Positions 50,701 through 62,700 of a DNA stretch of 64,000 nt are shown here, piece after piece. The translations under genes and the position numbers were made by a program. Origin of the DNA: Watersipora subatra (taxonomy: Eukaryota; Bryozoa; Gymnolaemata; Cheilostomatida; Watersiporidae); NCBI RefSeq assembly GCF_963576615.1, contig NC_088717.1:19330108-19394107 (forward strand). Reading direction: 5' to 3'. The stretch's first letter is position 1, and each line of letters starts with the position of its first letter. The notes under the pieces are model-generated. The model ran no database searches, was not told the origin of the DNA, and saw only the letters and a program-made list of their open reading frames with translations.

Positions 50701-53700
50701 AACAAATGTACACTAAAACTAGATGATTTTTACTGTTCATGAAACAATGTTAAGTAATACTAACTGATTTTGTATCACTGTTGAGCAGTAAATTTTGGTT
50801 CACACTCTATCACATTATATCGGCATTAATCCCACAATACATCAGTGATAACAGTGTTCACACTATCACAAACCCATCTGCCTTTATCCAATTTGGATAA
50901 TATATTGTAATAACGGTCAGTGTACTTGAGATGAATAAAATTGAATCACTTTAAGAGCTAAACTATCTCAATTAAATGAAAAATAACTCTTCGTTGAAAA
51001 TAACTCTTTATTTACTAAATAATTTCGTGCCTGTTGGTACTCTTTGGATACAATTGGCTACATTGGAGAAGTCTCCAATATAATGCTCTCAATATACAAT
51101 ATGGCCGCTGAATTGATGAAATACTAGTCTCGCAGCAACTATCATGAAGAGAAATATAGATCAAATAATCCACGATGGCCAATCACCATCGCTGAAGTAG
51201 TGCACAGACTGCTGTGGATAAGTTTGACAGCTTGACAGCTGTCAAACAATATCCGAGGTGAGCCGACAATGTCATCAGTTTATGGTGCACATAGTTGACA
51301 AATAATTGACTAAGAGGACAACCCGTTCACACGACGGTAAAGTGTGGACCAGCCTTTAACTTCTAACTTACTTTTATCGCTATATCACACGAGCCTCTGT
51401 ACGGCATCATCTTGGAATCGATGACCACCACTCGGAAATTGACTGGAAGTAAAAATAGCTTGAGTGAGTTAAGCTAGCAATAATGAGACATAATCTACTA
51501 TACACGTTGAAAGGGCATCAAATTCTGATAGAAACTATGGCACCTTTGCTCAAAAGTTTATAAACGAATTCTAAAAGCTATTTGTAATGAGTTATCACAA
51601 AATAGGCTTAGTTCCACATGTATGACATAAACTGCCTCAACCGTAAAGCAGTCTAAACATTTGGTTACTTCAATAGCTCTACACTATGCATGCAGGGCTG
51701 ATCATGAAATAACTCACAGAGGTAGCAGCAGGTACCTGTGGTGGCAGCAGGTACCTATGGTGGCAGTTTTGTACATCCACTACCAAACTAAACTCAATGA
51801 ATGTATATTGGTTTGCCTTGTCCGATACATATTAAGTTTATACAGAGTGCAATTATAGAGAAATTAAAGATTTTAAAAGCTTGAATGGCAAACTGGTTAA
51901 TATTGTCCTGGCAGACTTTAGTAGCAGCCTTTCACCTTATCATGTTGAAAGGAGTGTATCAACTAGATAATACCTGTTTATAAGTGCATCGTACTTCCGA
52001 ACTGAGTAAACTAAAACGACAGTCCCAATGTAGCTACTGCAGACGACCTTAGGCTCAAGCTAACCAGATCAAGTTGTTCATCATAAATGCGCGTGTAATA
52101 CCTCAAATATTGAGTGTGATGCCTGCTTAGCTCACTGGAGGCTGTACAGGTTTTTAAGAGCATTTTGGCACAAACGTCGGCTCCGCGATCTTCACTAGGG
52201 TATGTTTTAGTCCAGTGACAAGAGAACCTTTACTACTGGAGACTTGACCTTGACTACTGGAGACATGCCCAGTTACAGAGAGCAATTTAAAGTTGGATAT
52301 CAATTCTTTTACTACCAGTGGACTTTTTTAAATTGAGCCCCAACTTGTTGTTTGTAGGTCAGGTGTTCTAGACCACCAGGCTACGGCTGCTCTCTGTTAT
52401 ACTTGTATATATATATGTATATATATATATACGGCTGTCAGGCGGAAATTGACAGTGACTTGCATCTTAGCGATGTATGTTTGGGTCAAGAGGTATGGTA
52501 GAGAAAAGGTGACCCAGTTCTCAGTATCTACCACATCCGGAACTGTCAGATTAACCTGAAGGGATGCCAGTGCAACACATCCAGTCTAACAGAGCCCGGT
52601 AGCCATTTCACTTGCCCAGTGTGTGAAGGACAGAGGTGGATTTTTAACATGCCCATGTTGTCAGTTTGGTACACGGGGCCTCCAAGTTATGGTCTAGATC
52701 CAAAAGACCCAGCAATTAAGGGTTGAAAGCTTGCTGAGAGCTTTTTGTCAGATCGGCATTAAGCAGGACTCAGACCACCAGTCAAAGGCGCTACCACTAG
52801 GCAACCCTGACACCTCTTGTATACATGTATATACATTATCCATTATTATATATTTATCATTATACATGTTTATACATTAACTAGATCAATGGCCAGCATT
52901 GCACAGGTAATAATAGTTTTTGCACAGAAAATTTAACATTAGTTGCTAAATTTGCTTGCCATTGGCTAAGCTTTTTACCCAATGAATTTGAGTAACTTAA
53001 GCTAGTAACTTGAGTTAGTTTAAATCTTTACTATAAAAGAACCTGTTTGAAGCTGTCTGAAGCCAGATTGCTTATAATCGTTATGCATCAAGCGTAAATT
53101 CAAGCATCCTAGTAGTAAACAATAGCATTTTCGCAAGTCCAGTGTAATCAGTATGATCTGTACAATTATTCAACAGCATAGCCAGGCAGACACGTAGGGT
53201 AATGGATAGTGAGACTGTCTGCAGACCTAAAGGTTTGAAGGACAAATCCAGTGTGCAACGGATCTATTATTCCTATAACTTTATTTCCATAACTAGACAC
53301 AAAAACACTGGGATCTATATATGGAAAGAGCTTCCACGAATAGTCAAGTTTAGATATCTATCTGGTGAAATTTAATGAAGACTACATTTAGGAATTATAA
53401 ATGGAAAATTATTTGTAAGTCCTAAATTTAATTTTGAAATATGTAATTTCAAATCCTTTTGTTTATAGTTAAGTTTAAAACTGGCTTTCAACTTTTTTGT
53501 CTGATTGAATTTTGTTCTGTGATCTAGTAAGACAATTACTAAAAAATACACCGTTAAAAACCATTGATGATGGCTCCATATGCTTGGCTAATATATTGCG
53601 TGGCTAATATATAGCGTGGCTAATATATAGCGTGGCTAATATATAGCGTGGCTAATATATAGCGTGGCTAATATATAGCGTGGCTAATATATAGCGTGGC

Positions 53701-56700
53701 TAATATATAGCATGGCTAATATATAGCGTGGCTAATATATAGCGTGGTTAATATATAGCGTGGCTAATATATAGCGTGGCTAATATGTAGCGTGGCTAAT
53801 ATGTAGCGTGGCTAATATATGGCGTGGCTAATATGTAGCGTGGCTAATATGTAGCGTGGCTAATATATGGCATGGCTAATATATAGCGTGGTCAATATAT
53901 AGCGTGGCCAATATATAGCGTGGCCAATATATAGCGTGCCCAATATATAGCGTGGCCAATATATAGCGTGGCTAATATATAGCGTGGCTAATATATAGCG
54001 TGGCCAATATATAGCGTGGTCAATATATAACGTGGCCAATATATAGCGTGGCTAATATATGGCGTGGCTAATATATGGCGTGGCTAATATATGGCGTGGC
54101 TAATATATGGCGTGGCAAATATATAGCGTGGCTAATATATAGTGTGGTTAATATATAGCGTGGCTAATATATAGCGTGGCTAATATATAGCGTGGCTAAT
54201 ATGTAGCGTGGCTAATATATAGCGTGGCTAATATATAGCGTGGCTAATACATAGCGTGGCTAATATATAGCGTGGCTAATATATAGCGTGGCTAATATAT
54301 AGCGCGACCAATATATAGCGTGGCCAATATATAGCGTGGCTAATATATAGCGTGGCTAATATATAGCGTGGCTAATATATAGCGTGGCTAATATATAGCG
54401 TGGCTAATATATAGCGTGGCTAATATGTAGCGTGGCTAGTATATAGCGTGGCTAATATATAGCGTGGCTAATATATAGCGTGGCTAATATATAGCGTGGC
54501 TAATATATAGCGCGACCAATATATAGCGTGGCCAATATATAGCGTGGCTAATATATAGCGTGGCTAATATATAGCGTGGCTAATATATAGCGTGGCTAAT
54601 ATATAACGTGGCTAATATATAGCGTGGCTAATATATAGCGTGGCTAATATATAGCGTGGCTAATATATAGCGTGGCTAATATATAGCGTGGCTAATATAT
54701 AGCGTGGCCAATATATAGCGTGGCTAATATATAGCGTGGCTAATATATAGCGTAGCTAATATATAGCGTGGCTAATATATAGCGTAGCTAATATATATCG
54801 TGGCTAATATATAGCGAGGCTAATATATATCGTGGCTAATATATAGCGTGGCTAATATATAGCGTGGCTAATATATATCGCGGCTAATATATAGCGTGGC
54901 TAATATATAGCGTGGCCAATATTTAGCGTGGCTAATATATAGCGTGGCTAATATATAGCGTGGCCAATATTTAGCGTGGCTAATATATAGCGTGGCTAAT
55001 ATATAGCGTGGCCAATATATAGCGTGGCTAATATATAGCGTGGCTAATATATAGCGTAGCTAATATATAGCGTGGCTAATATATAGCGTAGCTAATATAT
55101 ATCGTGGCTAATATATAGCGAGGCTAATATATATCGTGGCTAATATATAGCGTGGCTAATATATAGCGTGGCTAATATATATCGCGGCTAATATATAGCG
55201 TGGCTAATATATAGCGTGGCCAATATTTAGCGTGGCTAATATATAGCGTGGCTAATATATAGCGTGGCCAATATTTAGCGTGGCTAATATATAGCGTGGC
55301 TAATATATAGCGTGGCTAATATATAGCGTGGCTAATATATAGCGTGGCTAATATATAGCGAGGCTAATATATAGCGTGGCTAATATATAGCGTAGCTAAT
55401 ATATAGCGTGGCTAATATATAGGGTGGCTAATATATAGCGTGGCCAATATTTAGCGTGGCTAATATATAGCGTGGCTAATATATAGCGTGGCTAATATAT
55501 AGGGTGGCTAATATATAGCGTGGCCAATATTTAGCGTGGCTAATATATAGCGTGGCCAATATTTAGCGTGGCTAATATATAGCGTGGCTAATATATAGCG
55601 TGGCCAATATTTAGCGTGGCTAATATATAGCGTGGCTAATATATAGCGTGGCTAATATATAGCGTGGCTAATATATAGCGTGGCTAATATATAGCGTGGC
55701 TAATATATAGCGTGGCTAATATGTAGCGTGGCTAATATATAGCGTGGCTAATATATAGCGTGGCTAATATATAGCGTAGCTAATATATAGCGTGGCTAAT
55801 ATATAGCGTGGCTAATATATAGCGTGGCTAATATATAGCGTGGCTAATATATAGCGTGGCTAATATATAGCGTGGCTAATATATAGCGTGGCTAATATAT
55901 AGCGTGACTAATATATAGCGTGGCTAATATATAGCGTAGCTAATATATAGCGAGGCTAATATATAGCGTGGCTAATATATAGCGTAGCTAATATATATCG
56001 TGGCTAATATATAGCGAGGCTAATATATATCGTGGCTAATATATAGCGTGGCTAATATATAGCGTGGCTAATATATATCGCGGCTAATATATAGCGTGGC
56101 TAATATATAGCGTGGCCAATATTTAGCGTGGCTAATATATAGCGTGGCTAATATATAGCGTGGCCAATATTTAGCGTGGCTAATATATAGCGTGGCTAAT
56201 ATATAGCGTGGCCAATATATAGCGTGGCTAATATATAGCGTGGCTAATATATAGCGTAGCTAATATATAGCGTGGCTAATATATAGCGTAGCTAATATAT
56301 ATCGTGGCTAATATATAGCGAGGCTAATATATATCGTGGCTAATATATAGCGTGGCTAATATATAGCGTGGCTAATATATATCGCGGCTAATATATAGCG
56401 TGGCTAATATATAGCGTGGCCAATATTTAGCGTGGCTAATATATAGCGTGGCTAATATATAGCGTGGCCAATATTTAGCGTGGCTAATATATAGCGTGGC
56501 TAATATATAGCGTGGCTAATATATAGCGTGGCTAATATATAGCGTGGCTAATATATAGCGAGGCTAATATATAGCGTGGCTAATATATAGCGTAGCTAAT
56601 ATATAGCGTGGCTAATATATAGGGTGGCTAATATATAGCGTGGCCAATATTTAGCGTGGCTAATATATAGCGTGGCTAATATATAGCGTGGCTAATATAT

Positions 56701-59700
56701 AGGGTGGCTAATATATAGCGTGGCCAATATTTAGCGTGGCTAATATATAGCGTGGCCAATATTTAGCGTGGCTAATATATAGCGTGGCTAATATATAGCG
56801 TGGCCAATATTTAGCGTGGCTAATATATAGCGTGGCTAATATATAGCGTGGCTAATATATAGCGTGGCTAATATATAGCGTGGCTAATATATAGCGTGGC
56901 TAATATATAGCGTGGCTAATATGTAGCGTGGCTAATATATAGCGTGGCTAATATATAGCGTGGCTAATATATAGCGTAGCTAATATATAGCGTGGCTAAT
57001 ATATAGCGTGGCTAATATATAGCGTGGCTAATATATAGCGTGGCTAATATATAGCGTGGCTAATATATAGCGTGGCTAATATATAGCGTGGCTAATATAT
57101 AGCGTGACTAATATATAGCGTGGCTAATATATAGCGTAGCTAATATATAGCGAGGCTAATATATAGCGTGGCTAATATATAGCGTGGCTAATATATAGCG
57201 TAGCTAATATATAGCGAGGCTAATATATAGCGTGGCTAATATATAGCGTGGCTAATATATAGCGTGACTAATATATAGCGTGGCTAATATATAGCGTGGC
57301 TAATATATAGCGTGACTAATATATAGCGTGGCTAATATATAGCGTGGCTAATATATAGCGAGGCTAATATATAGCGTGGCTAATATATAGCATGGCTAAT
57401 ATATATCGTGGCTAATATATATCGCGGCTAATATACATCGCGGCTAATATATAACCTTCACTTGTCGATAACTAAAACCTCTTATCACAACTCTCAGACA
57501 TATTCATTTAATGTGCTATTGATTAGCTAGTAAGCAAACTAACGTGTAAAAATATAAAATATTTGCTATTTCACAGAAAATGTCAATTATTAAATTAAAG
57601 ATAAACAATGTAAAAATATAAAGTGAAAACCTAAATTTTCTTATAAAAACCAAATTACCAAAGTGGTATGGTAATTGGTGCTTTACCTTAGAGAGGTTTG
57701 CTGATAAATTGAGTGAGAGAGATATTCGCCATAACTTACACTTACTCACACCAGATGTACAATTCAATTCATTTAACACTTTTTGCTATTTTTACATATA
57801 GTGCTTTAATTTTTACCATCTTTTTACTTCATCTTACAAAACTAACGTTTTGAAAGAATAGCTCAAATTTTGTGCCGCATGAAGAGGTGATCGAAAACAA
57901 GATTGGACTGTATTCCTTGGTCAAATTCACCTCAAGTGAAGGATTGTTAGTGCTTGCAGCCAAAAAATGGTGATTGCAGTCTGAATTAAAAATTTTGAAG
58001 CACCTGTTTTTTATCAACAGAGGGATAATTTCAGGTGATCAGCAAGGCAAAAAGAACTTGATGGCATTAACAATATCTTTTAACTATATTTCAAATCAGT
58101 CACCATAGAGCTAAGAAATATTTAGCACCTCTGGGACTATATTCATACTCTATATGTAGAGTCTGCTTATAGGCTACATATTTCATATACCTGGGCTACA
58201 TAATTCTTATATTTTTTGTCCCTGCACCCTCCACTTCATGAGGAAATTGGCTGGTTTTCATATACATTCTGCTAACCGTTAACTTGCAATCTTATGTTGT
58301 AGCTAGTTGAATACCCATTTTATTACCTGTTGCACGGGTAATAAAAAAGTTTTGGCATGGAAATTTTATTTTTAATTGGCTAAATTTTATTACCCAATGA
58401 ATTTGAGTAACTTAAGCTAGTAACTTAAGCTAGTCTAAAGTCAGTTCCTCTGAAGCCAGTGTTAGGAAAAAAGTTTATGATCTTCAAGCGTGCTGTTTAA
58501 ATCAATCGGCATTAAACAGTGACAGGGGCAATAAGAATGATGGGCACAATTATTCCATAATATGGCCAGTTGGACGCGTAGTGTAATGAAGAGTATGTCT
58601 GCTTGCAGAACTAGAGGTTCCGAGTTCATTTTTAATGCAAAGTGGATTTTTCATTTCTATAACTTTATCGCTCTAACTGAACACACAAGGGACAAACACT
58701 GAGACATATATATATACATTATACATATTATCCCACGACCAAACAAGAGTGAAACGATTGATTGGGAGAATTATGATAAATGCACATGTGCACACAACTC
58801 CCGAAAAATTATCCGTTAACGGCCGTCACCAAACCCTTGCAACGAAATCCTATCAACAAATTTAACTATTTTTCAGTAAAGTCGTTTAAGTATAATAATG
58901 ATACAAAACGCATATAAACCTATTTCAATATGTTACCAAGCCTTTGAAAGGTTGACGCAAATTCCTGAAACTAACCCATCTGATCGGATTATACATATAT
59001 AGACAGATTTATTATGACGAAAATCGTCACAAAACGCTTGAAAAGCTTCGTTTAATAAAAGTTAAGACCGGAAATTGAAACGCCGAGCGACAGAGAATAG
59101 AACGATAAAGTTTTGCCACAAGTCGCCACAAAACGCTTGAACACCTTGGTTTATTAATAGTTTCGATCGACCTACGAAACGCCAGTCAAGCCGTGCGACA
59201 GATAGTAGAAATGTTTACTGTGTACTGTTTGTCTACTGTTTGAGGCGTAGACCGATTTACAGGTACGAAAATGTGGTACACAGTTTATCAGCCTACGTTT
59301 TTGTCCAATTACCGAAGGTTTTTCAAATTATCTAGAACATCAGCCAGATTTCTTTACATCTTATCTACAAGGTAGGGCGTTACTACAACGCCCTTTTATG
59401 ACAAGAATATTTCTTTATTTCACTCCAGTTTGCATAAAACTTCCAGACGCGTAAATGCCAACGCTTGCTCTCTCTTACATATCGCTGTCAAAACCATTCT
59501 ACATTCATCACAACACAACCAACTTTCAAACTGTATATTACACATCAGTTTGTCGTTTAACGTTTAATATTGTATTTCAGAGATATAATAAACATATTTC
59601 TTTATTGTTGGCATTGTTGTTGTTAGTTAAATTACGTACAGTAGGTTAGGTCTACAGCTTGAATTAATGTTTATTTTATTATTGTAAAACATAAGTTTGA

Positions 59701-62700
59701 GATAGTTAAATATTTATTTTATTAATATTTATTTCTGTTACATATCGCTGTCAAAACCGTTCTACATTCAACACTGTTATAGCTGAAAATCATGTTTTTG
59801 AAATAGCTGTATATTAGCAATGTTCCTACAAACGTAAATGTCAAGAGATTAGTTAATAGATAGGAAACTTAGCAGTTACAATACATTCCTACAGCATATA
59901 TTATCTCCCACTAACGGAAACAAGTATGCATCAACAACCATTGTTTACATGCTGCATACGTGTACAATATTCTTACCATTTGATTGTGGAGTTGGGAATT
60001 ACTTACTCAGTCCATATAACAGTGCAATAATAGGAACACTATAGCAACACTATAGTGTTGCTATAGTGTTCCTACTATAGCAACACTATAGTAGGAACAC
60101 AACTCCTATTCAGTCTATCCATTTATATAGAAGTAGCTTTATAGTTATATTCATTACATGTCTAGCAACTAAGGAAGCAACATCATTTATTTGTATACTA
60201 ATAGTTGATCGATCAACATGTATATTATATCATAATATCTTACGTCTAGACTGCTAATCTAACCCCAACCCAGTCTTTAGAGGGTTGGTTGGAGGTGTAC
60301 GTACAGTAGTGTATACATGAGGCATCGTTACATGAACTATAGCATTGGATTAGCCTTGTTGTAGAACCGTAACCTGACCATCACTAGACTACCTCCCACC
60401 TATCGGCATCGACACTCACATAGACGGTGAATAACATTATAGCATCAGCTAACCAGAGTCCTCTGCACCTAACGACAAACACAACTGAAGTGAAGACTAT
60501 CCATATATAAGGAGATTTGGACTCATACTAATACTGAAGGTAGATAGCTCATTTACAACAAAATAAGCTACAACAACACAACCAACTTTCAAACTGTATA
60601 TTACAATATATTTTACTTTTAACATTGCATTTCAGATATATAATAAACATATTTGATTATTGCTGTTGTTAGTTTAATTACTTACAGTAATTTAGGTCTA
60701 CAGCTTGAATTAATATTTATTTTAACCAACAAACTACTTTCAAATTGTATATTACACGGCAGCTTGCCATTTACTTTTAATATTGCATTTCAATATAATA
60801 AGAGATATAATAAACATATATCATTATTGCTGTTGTTATTTAAATTATGTACAGTAGTTAAGGTCTACAGCTTGAATTAATATTTATTTTATTATTGTAA
60901 AACATAAGTTTTAGATAGTTAATTATTTATTTTATTAATATTTATTTCTGTCACATTTCTGTTATTTCTGTTGCGCCTTTTTAGAGTCGTGCTCCCTCAA
61001 ATTTATTTTATATCATCTCAAACAAGTCTCATTTACATTATACTCTGTCAATTCCTGCTGAGAACTACTTTTTCGACAACTAACAGTACCCTTTCTTTTT
61101 TCCATTACTACTTTGGTCGTGGGCTGTATGACAGTGGAATTTCTAGTGTATATAATATATATATAATTATATATATAATATATATATTATATATATAATA
61201 TATATATAATATATTGTCGGTTCAAGTATTATGTTGTTATATTATAACAACATAATACTTTAACAGACTGAGTGTTAATAAATGAAATTTTAATAATTAT
61301 AAATTTTAATAAATTTTATCCGAAAGTATCAGTATTTTTCTATCATTTGCAATTGTTTTTGATGTTTGAGGTGATCTGACTGCCAGGATGTTTCAAGATT
61401 AAAATCAAAAAAATTTGATCGTGGGTAAAATGTTCACATCAAGCGAAAGTGCGATTATGATGTCTATAGTTGCAAAAAGACTGACAGAATAGAAACGTGT
61501 AACACTAACTTAAACGTAATAATCGATATCAACAACAGCCACGAGTGACATCATTTCAGTGGCACACACTTCTTCTGAGCATTTCAGTCGTGATCAAGTT
61601 TTGTCGATTCTAATCTTGACACATCCTGCAGTCAGATCGCGTCAATAATCGCTAATCGTAAAAAAATACCGACACTTTATTATAATAATCTGCGAAGATT
61701 TTGCATAAATTCATCTTATATATAAATCTCAAAGTTGGTTAGTTGGTTTGTCAAACTATAGCTATTAAAATTTAAGAATGAAATATCCTTTTGATGCTGG
61801 ATTAGATCTCGTAACCTCCCATTCTTCAAACAACATGCTAAACCTTTGAGCTAAGCGAAACACATGGAGATCATAGGGCGATATGAGTGGTTATCTAAAT
61901 TAAAATACGTATATCATTAGGTTACAGTGCAACGTCACAACAGATTGCCCTCACGGCTCTAATTAGTCACTATCTTGCTCAAATTAGCCCTGGGAAATGT
62001 GCCGGGCTAATGGCAAGTGGCATGCAAGCAACTACATCATCTGGCATTGTTATATAGGTTGTTTTTTTAATACCAACATTCCGCTAGTCTTTAAACATAA
62101 GTGAAATTGTCTGCTTTAATTCCGCTGAAGCTAATCTTTGATGATAGCTGGTCAGTTAGCTAACATCCGTAAGAATAAGCAATTAAGTCATGCAGTGGGA
62201 TGTCTTATCTTTGCTTTTAAATCAACCACAAGTTATGTGTTGTCAAGCAATATATTTACTGATTTCCTAGTGGTCCGGTTGGTTATTCGATAAAGCAAAC
62301 TTGCCAAACTTAAGATTGAATTCACCAAGGTGACAGCGATAAGGAGTCTGACAAGTAACAGATTAATGATTGAATCAACATTTCTTGAGTCTTGTGAACC
62401 CAAATCTTGACCTGTTTACCCAGCAGGTGGGCTATAATCAGACCCAAGGTGATAGTTATCGATAAGACAGTTTGCAAAGCATCAGTTGTGGTAAAAGAAA
62501 TGGAGGGTTCTGTAATTACAGCCTATGATTGCTGGTCAATGGCTAACAGTACAGCTATGAAAACCAACCAATTCCCTTCCTAAGGTCACCCAGTGGCGTA
62601 TATAGCAAGTAGAAAGTGCAGAGTCAAAATTAGTGTAAAAGATCAAATAAGAAATACATAGCCCAGGTATATGAAATATGTAGCCTATAAACAGACCCTA

